A stretch of 64,000 bases of DNA from Flavobacterium sp. UMI-01. Lineage in GTDB: Bacteria; Bacteroidota; Bacteroidia; Flavobacteriales; Flavobacteriaceae. The notes beneath the pieces are model-generated. The model was given only the letters and a program-made list of their open reading frames with translations. It was not told the DNA's origin and made no database searches. Position numbers and translations under genes: made by a program. Below, piece after piece: positions 27,130-35,147 of this stretch; within the stretch, counting starts at the first letter, position 1, and every line of letters starts with the position of its first letter. Location of the stretch: positions 48,331-112,330 of the forward strand of contig NZ_BPLU01000023.1 of assembly GCF_019656315.1 (NCBI RefSeq). The letters run 5' to 3'.

Positions 27130-27432
27130 TTATTTTATTTTATTAATCTTATTTGGGTCTTGTCTAGTGTCGAAAAGGGACAAAATAACAATGTGTTTAT
27201 CGTTAAATTTATAAAATAACATACATTGGTTGCTTATAACACACCTTCTAATATTTCTTGATTTATTAGATACTGGAAACATTTCAGGATTTTCAGCAAT
27301 CAAATTAATGATACCGTGTAACTTATTTGAAAATTTTGTTTTTACTTGATGATTCCATTTCAAAATTAAAAATTCAAATAAATTTTCGATTTCACAAAAA
27401 GCTAATGGCGTAATTACCACCTCTCTTTTCAT
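27130..27432 (-). CDS. RelE/ParE-family toxin
   Basis: The 100-residue basic protein has the RelE/ParE fold pattern: an N-terminal strand (REVVITPLA), two helices, then LIAENPEMFP and the strand series IRRCVISNQCMLFYKF and IVILSLFDTRQDP. Such toxins act on ribosomes (RelE) or gyrase (ParE); which one is not clear. The start codon overlaps the antitoxin stop by 4 bp (ATGA), typical for a two-gene module. It sits inside the mevalonate block, between mvaD and mevalonate kinase. Confidence 0.88.
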   Translation of the reverse strand: MKREVVITPLAFCEIENLFEFLILKWNHQVKTKFSNKLHGIINLIAENPEMFPVSNKSRNIRRCVISNQCMLFYKFNDKHIVILSLFDTRQDPNKINKIK

Positions 27433-27653
27433 TTTTTCAAATGTGGCTTAATAAACTCATCAAAAGAACTGTATTCTCCTCTTTCATATTGCGCCTCTGA
27501 TTCGTTAATTGTATGTTGCTGTTCCTGCGTCAATTCATCCCAGAAATCTTTTTTTTCTTTTTTGAAAATGGATTTGATAGACGCAATAATTGACTCGTCA
27601 TTGGTTTCAGCCAATAATTTCATCAATTCTTTTTTTTCTAATTCAATATTCAT
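27429..27653 (-). CDS. Antitoxin of the RelE/ParE pair
   Basis: The 74-residue acidic protein starts with a helical segment (MNIELEKKELMKLLAETND) and ends with a toxin-binding type tail (FDEFIKPHLKK). It lies first in the pair and overlaps the toxin start by 4 bp. The gap to mvaD is 32 bp, so it may share the mvaD transcript; a TATCTTTA, one base away from the -7 consensus, lies just upstream. It has no recognised DNA-binding motif that I can point to with confidence. Confidence 0.82.
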   Translation of the reverse strand: MNIELEKKELMKLLAETNDESIIASIKSIFKKEKKDFWDELTQEQQHTINESEAQYERGEYSSFDEFIKPHLKK

Positions 27654-27685
27654 AATCTTATCCTTAAAGCATAAAGATACAAAAA

Positions 27686-28789
27686 TTACAATAGCACTGC
27701 ACCAATTCCAATTTCGTCACAAATGTACTGACCATTTTGACAATAGCCAACTAATTCGTCCTGAATAAATTGCAATACTTTTTCTTTGACAGTTTCTGGA
27801 TACAAAACATGCACATTAGCACCCGCATCTAAGGTAAAACAAACTGGAATTTGAGTTTCAGAGCGGAATTTCCAAATGGCGTTTATTATTTGCAGCGTAT
27901 TGGGCTTCATCAAAATAAAATACGGCATTGAAGTCATCATCATAGCGTGTAAAGTCAAGGCTTCGCTTTCAACCACTTTTATGAATTCTTCTAAATTTCC
28001 TTCTCTAAAAACAGTAATTAGTTTGTCTAAATTTTCATGTGCTTGAGCAAATCGCCTTTCGGCAAAAGGATGCCCAAACATCAAATCATGTCCTAAAGTA
28101 CTCGAAACTTGTTTCTCTCCTTTGTCAACTAATAAAATGGTATCTTGAAATACTTTGAAATTGTCGTGAATCGCAAACGGATATTCCACACCAAACAAAT
28201 CTGAACTCCCATCGATATTTGCCTGATTTCCCCAAACGACCACTTCTCCTTTCACGCTACGGCAGGCACTCCCTGAACCCAAACGTGCTAAAAAAGAGGC
28301 TTTTTGATAAAAATACTCATCCGTCATTTCAGGATACAATTCTTTTTCCAAACTCATTAAATTCATCGCCAAAGCAGCCATCCCTGAAGCCGAAGAAGCA
28401 ATTCCTGAACTATGCGGAAAAGTGTTTTGTGTATCAATCGTAAAATGATAGTCTTTCAAAAACGGCAAATACACTTCAATTCGCTCCAAAAACTTATGGA
28501 TTTTAGGTTTAAAATCTTCTTTTGGTTTTCCTTCAAATAGCAAATCAAAAGAGAAACCAGAATCTATCACATTGAGCGCAGTCGAAATGTCTTTTTTAGC
28601 AAAAGCCAATTTGGTAATCGTTTTACAATTATTCAAAGTAAAACTCACCGATGGATTTGCTGGCACTTGATTTTCTTTTTTTCCCCAATATTTCACTAGC
28701 GCAATATTACTGGGTGCACTCCATTGAAATTCTCCTTTTTCAACAGAATGCGTATAATTTGAAGGTATGAAATCGTTGATTGAAAACAT
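27686..28789 (-). CDS. mvaD: Diphosphomevalonate decarboxylase
   Basis: MvaD converts mevalonate 5-diphosphate to isopentenyl diphosphate with ATP. The 367-residue protein has SNIALVKYWGKK near residue 27-38, the phosphate loop FPHSSGIASSASGMAALA around 130-147, and GSACRSVKGEVVVWG near 170-185, all typical of the family. It is the first gene of a minus-strand run, followed by a toxin-antitoxin pair and mevalonate kinase. A perfect -7 element lies 17 nt upstream. Together with HMG-CoA reductase at 9227 it shows a working mevalonate pathway. Confidence 0.95.
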   Translation of the reverse strand: MFSINDFIPSNYTHSVEKGEFQWSAPSNIALVKYWGKKENQVPANPSVSFTLNNCKTITKLAFAKKDISTALNVIDSGFSFDLLFEGKPKEDFKPKIHKFLERIEVYLPFLKDYHFTIDTQNTFPHSSGIASSASGMAALAMNLMSLEKELYPEMTDEYFYQKASFLARLGSGSACRSVKGEVVVWGNQANIDGSSDLFGVEYPFAIHDNFKVFQDTILLVDKGEKQVSSTLGHDLMFGHPFAERRFAQAHENLDKLITVFREGNLEEFIKVVESEALTLHAMMMTSMPYFILMKPNTLQIINAIWKFRSETQIPVCFTLDAGANVHVLYPETVKEKVLQFIQDELVGYCQNGQYICDEIGIGAVLL

Positions 28790-28806
28790 CTAAATAGCTT
28801 TTTGCG

Positions 28807-28814
28807 CAAAGATA
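28807..28814 (-). promoter_or_regulatory. -7 element of mvaD
   Basis: The minus strand reads TATCTTTG, 17 nt upstream of the ATG at 28789. No TTG at -33. Confidence 0.55.
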
Positions 28815-28844
28815 CTTTTTTTAAAGAAATCGTGGTGTAACGAG

Positions 28845-28985
28845 ATACATTAAAACAACCGCTAATTCGCTAATTTTTTTCAATAAATTTGATTATAAAA
28901 ATAGAATTAGCACAAATTTATTATTCACTTATAACAAAACACACCTTTTAAAGAAATAATCTGCGTATTGGCGGTTATTTTTAAC
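28845..28985. repeat. Possible degenerate intergenic repeat
   Basis: Words of the type CCGCTAATTCGCTAATTTTT (near 28859), AATTAGCACAAATTTATTA (near 28907) and AATCTGCGTATTGGCGGTTA (near 28958) lie between the divergent promoters of mvaD and tspO. They resemble the short palindromic intergenic repeats elsewhere in this window, but the match is loose. Confidence 0.35.
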
Positions 28986-29014
28986 TTATGTATTAGTCTC
29001 GGAAAGTTTTTAAG

Positions 29015-29022
29015 TACATTTG
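29015..29022 (+). promoter_or_regulatory. -7 element of tspO
   Basis: TACATTTG fits TAnnTTTG and ends 21 nt upstream of the ATG at 29044. It excludes the in-frame upstream start at 29020. Confidence 0.55.
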
Positions 29023-29043
29023 GATTCTCAAATTTTTAATCTC

Positions 29044-29520
29044 ATGAATAAGCTTACTAAAATCCTTTGTATCGTCGTCACTTGTTTAGCGATTGGCTAT
29101 TTTTCGGGCAAAGTAACACAATCTAGCATCGAAACTTGGTACCCAACACTTATAAAACCGAGCTTCAATCCACCCAATTGGATTTTTGCCCCTGTATGGA
29201 GTATGTTGTATATTATGATGGGTATTGCAGCGGGACTGGTGTGGGACCGTATGGATTTTGAAAAAGAAAAAACCACCAAAGCCTTAACCGTTTTTGCAAT
29301 CCAACTTGCTTTAAACGCCTTATGGTCTTATTTATTCTTTGGGCTAAAAAATCCATTTTTGGCAGGAATCGAAATTATTTTACTTTGGTTATTCATTTAT
29401 GAAACCTATATCCAGTTTTCTAAAATCAACAAACTAGCGGGTTATTTATTTTTACCATACTTGGCTTGGGTAAGTTTTGCGATGGTATTGAATATTAGTA
29501 TTTGGTGGTTGAATCGATAG
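29044..29520 (+). CDS. tspO: TspO/MBR-family tryptophan-rich membrane protein
   Basis: TspO is a five-helix membrane protein that binds porphyrins and related ligands and is linked to stress signalling. The 158-residue protein shows the family's WYPTLIKPSFNPPNWIFAPVW (residues about 31-51), LNALWSYLFFG and the C-terminal WVSFAMVLNISIWWLN. Its many tryptophans and the length fit the family. The start at 29044 is set by the -7 element at 29015-29022. It is divergent from mvaD and convergent with the BaiN-type flavoprotein gene. Confidence 0.95.
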   Translation: MNKLTKILCIVVTCLAIGYFSGKVTQSSIETWYPTLIKPSFNPPNWIFAPVWSMLYIMMGIAAGLVWDRMDFEKEKTTKALTVFAIQLALNALWSYLFFGLKNPFLAGIEIILLWLFIYETYIQFSKINKLAGYLFLPYLAWVSFAMVLNISIWWLNR

Positions 29521-29524
29521 TCAT

Positions 29525-29630
29525 CAGTGTTCTGTTTTATAGTGAACAGACTCTAAAATAGTGCTCAGTCAATGAATCCGATAGTAACTAACATAAAGCC
29601 CAGACTGATTACTTAAAAAACAGAACACTG
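29525..29630. repeat. Inverted repeat between convergent tspO and flavoprotein genes
   Basis: Arms CAGTGTTCTGTTTT (29525-29538) and AAAACAGAACACTG (29617-29630) are perfect complements over 14 bp and enclose 78 bp. It fills the whole gap between two convergent genes. A role in ending both transcripts is possible, but the loop is long for an intrinsic terminator. Confidence 0.75.
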
Positions 29631-29640
29631 AACACTACTA

Positions 29641-30849
29641 TTAAATAGCATTGGCCAATATAAAGCCACTCGTCCAAGCATTTTGAAAATTAAAACCGCC
29701 TGTAATAGCATCAATGTTGACAATTTCACCAGCAAAATAGAGATTTTTATGAAGCTTGCTTTCCATAGTTTTAAAATTGATTTCTTTTAGATTGATTCCA
29801 CCAGCCGTTACAAATTCTTCTTTGAAAGTGCTTTTACCGTTAACTTGAAAGGTTCCTTTAGTCAATTGACTAACTAACTGCTGCATTTGGTTCTTAGAAA
29901 GATCAGCCCATTTGGTTTCGGATTGGATTCCAGAAGCTAGTACCAAACTTTCCCACAAACGATTGGTCAATTCAAATGGCGATTTTTTAGACACCATTTT
30001 CTTAGCCTGTTCTTGTTTGAGGTTCTTTAATCGTTTCTCAACTTCTTCTGCATCCAAATCATTGAGCCAATTCACAAATATTGTAAACTGATAATTTTTG
30101 TCATGCAAGATTCGTGCTCCCCAAGCTGAAAGTTTCAAAATCGCAGGCCCACTCATTCCCCAATGCGTAATTAACAAAGGCCCAGTTGAACTCAATTTTG
30201 TATCCTTGACAGTAACAGTTGCCAAAGCCGAAACACCGGGCAATTCTTTTATTCGACCATCTTTGATATTGAATGTAAACAACGATGGAACTGGAGATAC
30301 AATGGCGTGACCTTGCGCTTGAAGCATTTCCCAAATTTTAGGATTACTCCCCGTGGCAAGCACTAATTTAGTGGCTATGTATTGTGCATTTTGCGTTTCG
30401 ACTTTCCAAAAATCTTCTTTCTTAAAAATAGATTGTACGCTTTGACCTGTCAAAACTGTGATTCCTAATTTTTGAGTAGCTGTAATGAAACAATCAATAA
30501 TAGTTTGTGAAGAATTGGACACGGGAAACATTCGAGCATCGTCTTCTACTTTAAGTTCGACACCGTGTTTTTCAAACCATTCAATCGTATCACCAGAACA
30601 AAACTGATGAAAAGGACCTCGTAATTCTTTTTCACCTCGAGGATAAAACTTCACTAATTCATTGGGTTCAAAACAGGCGTGTGTCACATTACAACGTCCG
30701 CCACCTGAAACACGCACTTTGGACAAAACTTCTTTGCCTCGCTCTAGAATAGCAATTTTTGTTTTGGGATGTTTTTCGGCAATATTTATAGCCGTAAAAA
30801 AACCGGCTGCTCCACCACCTACAATTAGGATGTCAAAATTTTGATTCAT
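29641..30849 (-). CDS. BaiN/HI0933-family FAD-dependent oxidoreductase
   Basis: This is a flavoprotein of the HI0933/YhiN/BaiN family, whose physiological substrate is mostly unknown. The 402-residue protein has the FAD loop GGGAAGFFTAIN (about 11-22), VSGGGRCNVTHA (about 48-59), which is the family signature, and AGEIVNIDAITGGFNFQNAW at the C-terminal end, completing the FAD site. The length matches. It follows the GDPD gene by 27 bp but has its own -7 element at 30869-30876. Confidence 0.92.
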   Translation of the reverse strand: MNQNFDILIVGGGAAGFFTAINIAEKHPKTKIAILERGKEVLSKVRVSGGGRCNVTHACFEPNELVKFYPRGEKELRGPFHQFCSGDTIEWFEKHGVELKVEDDARMFPVSNSSQTIIDCFITATQKLGITVLTGQSVQSIFKKEDFWKVETQNAQYIATKLVLATGSNPKIWEMLQAQGHAIVSPVPSLFTFNIKDGRIKELPGVSALATVTVKDTKLSSTGPLLITHWGMSGPAILKLSAWGARILHDKNYQFTIFVNWLNDLDAEEVEKRLKNLKQEQAKKMVSKKSPFELTNRLWESLVLASGIQSETKWADLSKNQMQQLVSQLTKGTFQVNGKSTFKEEFVTAGGINLKEINFKTMESKLHKNLYFAGEIVNIDAITGGFNFQNAWTSGFILANAI

Positions 30850-30868
30850 TATTTTTATTTCGCTTTCG

Positions 30869-30876
30869 CAAAAGTA
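30869..30876 (-). promoter_or_regulatory. -7 element of the BaiN-type gene
   Basis: The minus strand reads TACTTTTG, beginning directly after the GDPD stop codon and ending 19 nt upstream of the ATG at 30849. Confidence 0.5.
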
Positions 30877-31554
30877 TTACAATCTATCTGGATAATCCGA
30901 AATAATCCCATCTACTTTCCACTTTTTCATTTTGGCAATAGCCTCAAACTCATTGACAGTCCACGGAAAAAGCTGAAACCCTTCTTGTTGAATTCGGGCT
31001 ACATTATCAGCATGAAGCAATTGATAATCAGGATTGATGGCATTTGCTTTTATTTTTTTGGCGAAAGCCAATGCTTTTTCAATAGCCTCTTCAGTTAAAA
31101 CAGCAATTGGGATATAAGTATTTCTTTGTTGTGCTTGTACTAACATTTCCCAATCAAAACTTGAAATTATAAAATCATGATAACTCCACTGGTGATTCGA
31201 TACGTATTTTTGAATCAAATCAACTACAGGAATTGCTGTTCCTTTTCCTTTGAGTTCAATGTTTACCAAACATTTTTTATCAATTACATCAAGCACTTCT
31301 ATCAAGCTAGGGATTCGTGCTTTGTCCTCTATGGTAAGCTTTTGTAAGTTGGTCAGCGTCATTTGGTTTACAAAACCATTCCCATTAGTTGTTCTATCAA
31401 CTGTTTCATCGTGAATGACCACAATTTCGCCATCAAGTGAAAGATGCACATCCAACTCAACAGCATCAACTCCCAGCTCTAATGCCTTCTGAAAACCAAT
31501 TACTGTATTTTCAGGCGCATGCCCTTTTGCTCCACGATGTCCTATTTTTAGCAT
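30877..31554 (-). CDS. Glycerophosphodiester phosphodiesterase
   Basis: GDPD enzymes cleave glycerophosphodiesters from lipid turnover into glycerol 3-phosphate and an alcohol. The 225-residue protein has the catalytic and metal residues His6, Glu33, Asp35 and His48 in GHRGAKGHAPENT and VELDVHLSLDGEIVVIHD. No signal peptide is seen, so it acts in the cytosol. It lies 25 bp after the GH13 gene and 27 bp before the flavoprotein gene on the same strand. Confidence 0.93.
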   Translation of the reverse strand: MLKIGHRGAKGHAPENTVIGFQKALELGVDAVELDVHLSLDGEIVVIHDETVDRTTNGNGFVNQMTLTNLQKLTIEDKARIPSLIEVLDVIDKKCLVNIELKGKGTAIPVVDLIQKYVSNHQWSYHDFIISSFDWEMLVQAQQRNTYIPIAVLTEEAIEKALAFAKKIKANAINPDYQLLHADNVARIQQEGFQLFPWTVNEFEAIAKMKKWKVDGIISDYPDRL

Positions 31555-31579
31555 CTCGTTTCCCTTTAAAATGTTGATT

Positions 31580-33388
31580 TTATGGTATCAATTCAATGAT
31601 TAAAAATGATTTCCCGTCCATTTGGATTGGATCATGCATTTGGATTACAGCATCTAGAAAGACCGCTTTACCTTTAGAATAATTTTCCAAATTCTCCTTA
31701 AATCGAGCTGTCGTAACAACTCTTGACTCAGGATTGTTGTTAATAACCACCATCACAGACTCTTTTGTATTGTATCGAAAATAAACATATATATTATCCT
31801 GAGGAATATAATGCGTAGTTTTTCCAAAATGGATTACGGACTTGGTTTTACGCCATTGAAACAATTGGGAAGTAAAATCATAATAGGCTTTTTGACCTTC
31901 TGTTCTTCCTTCATTAGTAAACGCATTAATAGGGTCATTGAGCCATCCACCTGGAAAATCTTGACGAATATCAGCATCGCCTTTGTATTGATCTCCTGCC
32001 ATACCTATCTCCGAACCGTAATACAATTGCGGAATCCCACGAACGGTTGCCAAAATCACCATTGCTAATTTATATTTTTGCAAATCGATATTGTAACAAT
32101 AATTGAGTCGTTTCGAATCGTGATTTTCGGCAAAAATCATCAAGTTATTGGCATTAGGATACAAAAAATCAAAAGTAAGCGAATCATAAATTCGAGTCAT
32201 GCCTCTGTCCCAACTTCCGTCGTCTTCATTAAAAACAATTTGCAAAGCATCGCAAAGTGAGAAATCCATAACCGAAGGCAAATTGGAATTGTAATTATGA
32301 ATTTGTCCCGTTTTACTGTCTTTTTGCCAATAGGCTAAAATTCCGTGATTACGTTGCGTAATTTCGCCTACCATATTAAACTTAGGATATTCATTCATAA
32401 TAGCTTTAGTCCATTTTGCCATTTGCAACGGTTCAGCATAATTGAAAGTATCCACCCTAAGTCCGTCAAGATTAGCATATTCAATCCACCAAATGGCATT
32501 TTGAGTCAGATAGCGCAACACCAAAGGATTGGCACTATTCAAATCAGGCATAGTAGGCACAAACCAACCTTCAATGCATTGTTTTCTATCAACTTTCGCA
32601 GCATTTACATCTAATACTGTTGTGCGTTTGTGATTGGTTTCGGTGTAGTGTTCAAAGGTATTAATCCAGTCCACCGTTGGAGGATCTTGAACCATCCAGT
32701 GATGCAAACCCCAGTGATTGGTTACATAATCATGAATTAATTTCATATCCCGCTTATGCAGCTCTTCAGACAAACAAACATAATCTTCATTTGTTCCAAA
32801 TCGTGGGTCAATTTTATACACATCAGACTGGGCATAAGAATGATAGGAATATTCCAATTCATTATCTTCACAAACGGGAGTACTCCATATAGCGGTAACA
32901 CCTAACGATTGAATATAATCCAAGTGCTTGATAATTCCATTCAAATCCCCTCCATGACGTCCACCTGGGAGCGCACGATTGTACTTTTCATTTGTAGTTG
33001 CGTCGTTTGTATTGTCCCCATTTCCATTAGCAAAACGATCGGGCATGAGTAAATAAATAACATCTGATGAATCAAATCCTTTTCGTTCTGACGAATTTTC
33101 TCGACGCTGTTTGATGTGGTATTTTTGAGTAAAAACAATTTTATTATGCTTTTTGAACACAAAAACAATCTCTTTGGCATGATTCCATTTTACATTTATA
33201 GTTACAAACAAATAGTTGCAATTCTGTGGTTTTGTAACTTTTGTAATCACCCCTGACTCCGCTGTGTCAACAAAAAAACGACCAATTTCTTTGCCGTAAA
33301 ACATAATTTGCAACTCTTTGTTATGCATTCCTGCATACCAAAAAGGCGGTTCTATTCTTTGTAACGGTAACTGTATTTTTGGATTCAT
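31580..33388 (-). CDS. GH13 alpha-amylase family glycoside hydrolase (cyclomaltodextrinase-like)
   Basis: This enzyme likely hydrolyses alpha-1,4-glucans or cyclodextrins, like SusA or neopullulanase. The 602-residue protein (ATG at 33388; a GTG at 33397 adds three residues) has an N-terminal Ig-like domain (1 to about 105), then a GH13 barrel with conserved regions DYVTNHW, LRVDTFNYA (nucleophile Asp), MVGEITQRN (acid/base Glu) and FAENHDSKR (transition-state Asp). A beta-sandwich domain ends the protein. No lipobox or signal peptide is seen, so a cytosolic role is likely. No susC or susD lies nearby. Confidence 0.9.
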   Translation of the reverse strand: MNPKIQLPLQRIEPPFWYAGMHNKELQIMFYGKEIGRFFVDTAESGVITKVTKPQNCNYLFVTINVKWNHAKEIVFVFKKHNKIVFTQKYHIKQRRENSSERKGFDSSDVIYLLMPDRFANGNGDNTNDATTNEKYNRALPGGRHGGDLNGIIKHLDYIQSLGVTAIWSTPVCEDNELEYSYHSYAQSDVYKIDPRFGTNEDYVCLSEELHKRDMKLIHDYVTNHWGLHHWMVQDPPTVDWINTFEHYTETNHKRTTVLDVNAAKVDRKQCIEGWFVPTMPDLNSANPLVLRYLTQNAIWWIEYANLDGLRVDTFNYAEPLQMAKWTKAIMNEYPKFNMVGEITQRNHGILAYWQKDSKTGQIHNYNSNLPSVMDFSLCDALQIVFNEDDGSWDRGMTRIYDSLTFDFLYPNANNLMIFAENHDSKRLNYCYNIDLQKYKLAMVILATVRGIPQLYYGSEIGMAGDQYKGDADIRQDFPGGWLNDPINAFTNEGRTEGQKAYYDFTSQLFQWRKTKSVIHFGKTTHYIPQDNIYVYFRYNTKESVMVVINNNPESRVVTTARFKENLENYSKGKAVFLDAVIQMHDPIQMDGKSFLIIELIP

Positions 33389-33420
33389 GTATGGCACTTT
33401 CGACGATTAGCGGGCAAAAT

Positions 33421-33428
33421 CAAAAATA
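33421..33428 (-). promoter_or_regulatory. -7 element of the GH13 gene
   Basis: The minus strand reads TATTTTTG, 32 nt upstream of the ATG at 33388. No -33 TTG is visible. Confidence 0.45.
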
Positions 33429-33540
33429 CGATTTTAAAAAAGAAGAATCATCGCTACCCTCGCTTTTGTAGTAAAATTTTAAAAAACTCGTTTTTAATCT
33501 AAATTCGCCCTGCATCCTACTGCTATTACCCGCTTTTAAG

Positions 33541-33548
33541 TATCTTTG
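33541..33548 (+). promoter_or_regulatory. -7 element of dgt
   Basis: TATCTTTG fits TAnnTTTG and ends 29 nt upstream of the ATG at 33578. Confidence 0.55.
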
Positions 33549-33577
33549 AAACCAATCCAAATTTTAGCAACTCCACC

Positions 33578-34924
33578 ATGAACTGGGAACAACTTTTATC
33601 ATTGAAACGCCAAGGCGACAAGGGAAAACGACTACGCATAGAACAAGACGATACCCGATTAGGATTTGAAGTCGATTATGACCGTATTATTTTTTCAGCT
33701 GCTTTTCGCAGTTTACAAGACAAAACACAAGTCATCCCGCTTTCAAAAACTGATTTTGTTCACACGCGTTTGACCCATAGCTTAGAAGTTTCGGTTGTAG
33801 GAAGGTCATTAGGACGATTAGTTGGTAAAAAAGTTATTGAAAAACATCCCTATCTAAAAGAAATTCATGGTTTTCACATGAATGATTTTGGGGCCATTGT
33901 TGCTGCGGCTTCTTTGGCACATGATATAGGAAATCCGCCTTTTGGTCATTCAGGAGAAAAAGCCATTGGAGAATATTTTTCTATTGGTAACGGACAACAA
34001 TACAAAGACCAACTGACCCCAAAACAATGGCAAGATTTAATTGATTTTGAAGGCAATGCCAATGGTTTTTCGGTACTTACTGGTAGTCGTCCAGGTATTG
34101 AAGGAGGACTACGTATTTCCTATGCTACTCTTGGGGCTTTTACCAAATACCCAAAAGAAAGTTTACCTAAAAAACCTACCAAAAATATCGCCGACAAAAA
34201 ATATGGTTTTTTTCAAAACGACAAATCTTTCTTCCAAGAAGTCGCTACTGACTTGGGTTTGATTCCAAACAAAACTGGAGATGCTATTGGATTTGAACGT
34301 CATCCTCTAGCTTATTTAGTTGAAGCTGCTGATGATATTTGCTACACCATTATTGACTTTGAAGACGGTATCAATCTTGGTCTGGTTTCCGAAGATTTTG
34401 CATTAGAATATCTTATCAAACTAGTCAAGGACAGTATTGGCACCTCTAAATACAAGAGTCTTGAAACTAAGGAAGACCGCATCAGTTATTTGCGTGCACT
34501 TGCCATCGGAAGTCTGATTAACGACGCTGTAAATGTGTTTATCGAAAATGAAGAAGCCATCTTAGCCGGTAAATTTCCTTTTGCCTTAATGGATAAAAGC
34601 AAATACAAAGCACAAATGGACGATATTATAAAAATAAGTATTGACAAGATTTATCAAAGTCGTGAAGTCATCGAGAAAGAAATTGTAGGTTACCAAATCA
34701 TCCAAAATTTACTCGATAAATTTATCACGGCATTCAACAATCATTTTGAAGGTAAAGCGTCAAATTACGACCAACTTTTACTGAAATTATTACCCGAAAA
34801 ACACCATTTGGACAAAGACAATTTGTATGAGCGTTTATTGCATATTTGCCATTACATTTCGCTTTTGACAGACGGAAACGCATTGGAATTATTCAATACC
34901 ATCAACGGTAAAAAAGGAATCTAG
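33578..34924 (+). CDS. dgt: Deoxyguanosinetriphosphate triphosphohydrolase-like protein
   Basis: Dgt hydrolyses dGTP (or other dNTPs) to the nucleoside and triphosphate, adjusting dNTP pools. The 448-residue protein has the HD-domain metal residues His67 (HTRLTHSLEVS), His115-Asp116 (LAHDIGNPPFGHSGE) and a later Asp in EAADDICYTIIDFEDG. The length fits the short dGTPase class. It is divergent from the GH13 gene. Other dNTP genes in the window are nrdAB and dCMP deaminase. Confidence 0.94.
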   Translation: MNWEQLLSLKRQGDKGKRLRIEQDDTRLGFEVDYDRIIFSAAFRSLQDKTQVIPLSKTDFVHTRLTHSLEVSVVGRSLGRLVGKKVIEKHPYLKEIHGFHMNDFGAIVAAASLAHDIGNPPFGHSGEKAIGEYFSIGNGQQYKDQLTPKQWQDLIDFEGNANGFSVLTGSRPGIEGGLRISYATLGAFTKYPKESLPKKPTKNIADKKYGFFQNDKSFFQEVATDLGLIPNKTGDAIGFERHPLAYLVEAADDICYTIIDFEDGINLGLVSEDFALEYLIKLVKDSIGTSKYKSLETKEDRISYLRALAIGSLINDAVNVFIENEEAILAGKFPFALMDKSKYKAQMDDIIKISIDKIYQSREVIEKEIVGYQIIQNLLDKFITAFNNHFEGKASNYDQLLLKLLPEKHHLDKDNLYERLLHICHYISLLTDGNALELFNTINGKKGI

Positions 34925-34940
34925 AACCAAATCAAGGTTT

Positions 34941-35000
34941 AAAAAGTTAGCCACGAATTCACGAATTAAATTTACTAATTCGATATTCGTGGCTTTTTAG
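34941..35000. repeat. Palindromic intergenic repeat, copy B
   Basis: The first 28 bp are identical to 24168-24195. The element folds as a long hairpin: AGCCACGAAT and CGAATTA pair with TAATTCG and ATTCGTGGCT, followed by TTTTTAG. It lies directly after dgt and could also act as its terminator. Confidence 0.78.
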
Positions 35001-35034
35001 ACTAATACTTTAGTTCCTTTAACCCAAAATCAAC

Positions 35035-35135
35035 ATCTAGGATTTTATTTTTTTGGTTTACGCAGATTTTCGCAAATTTTATGTTATAAAACTGTGTAAA
35101 TCCGTTTGATCTGTGTTATCTGTGTTCCAATGCAT
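35035..35135. repeat. Short-word intergenic repeat of CAGATT/CTGTGT type
   Basis: The stretch holds repeated related words: ACGCAGATTTTCGCAAATTT, ACTGTGTAAATCCGTTTGAT and CTGTGTTATCTGTGTTCC. Similar words occur after metE (42066-42234). The repeat lies between the convergent genes dgt and the DUF3078 gene. Confidence 0.5.
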
Positions 35136-35147
35136 TTACAAAAAATC

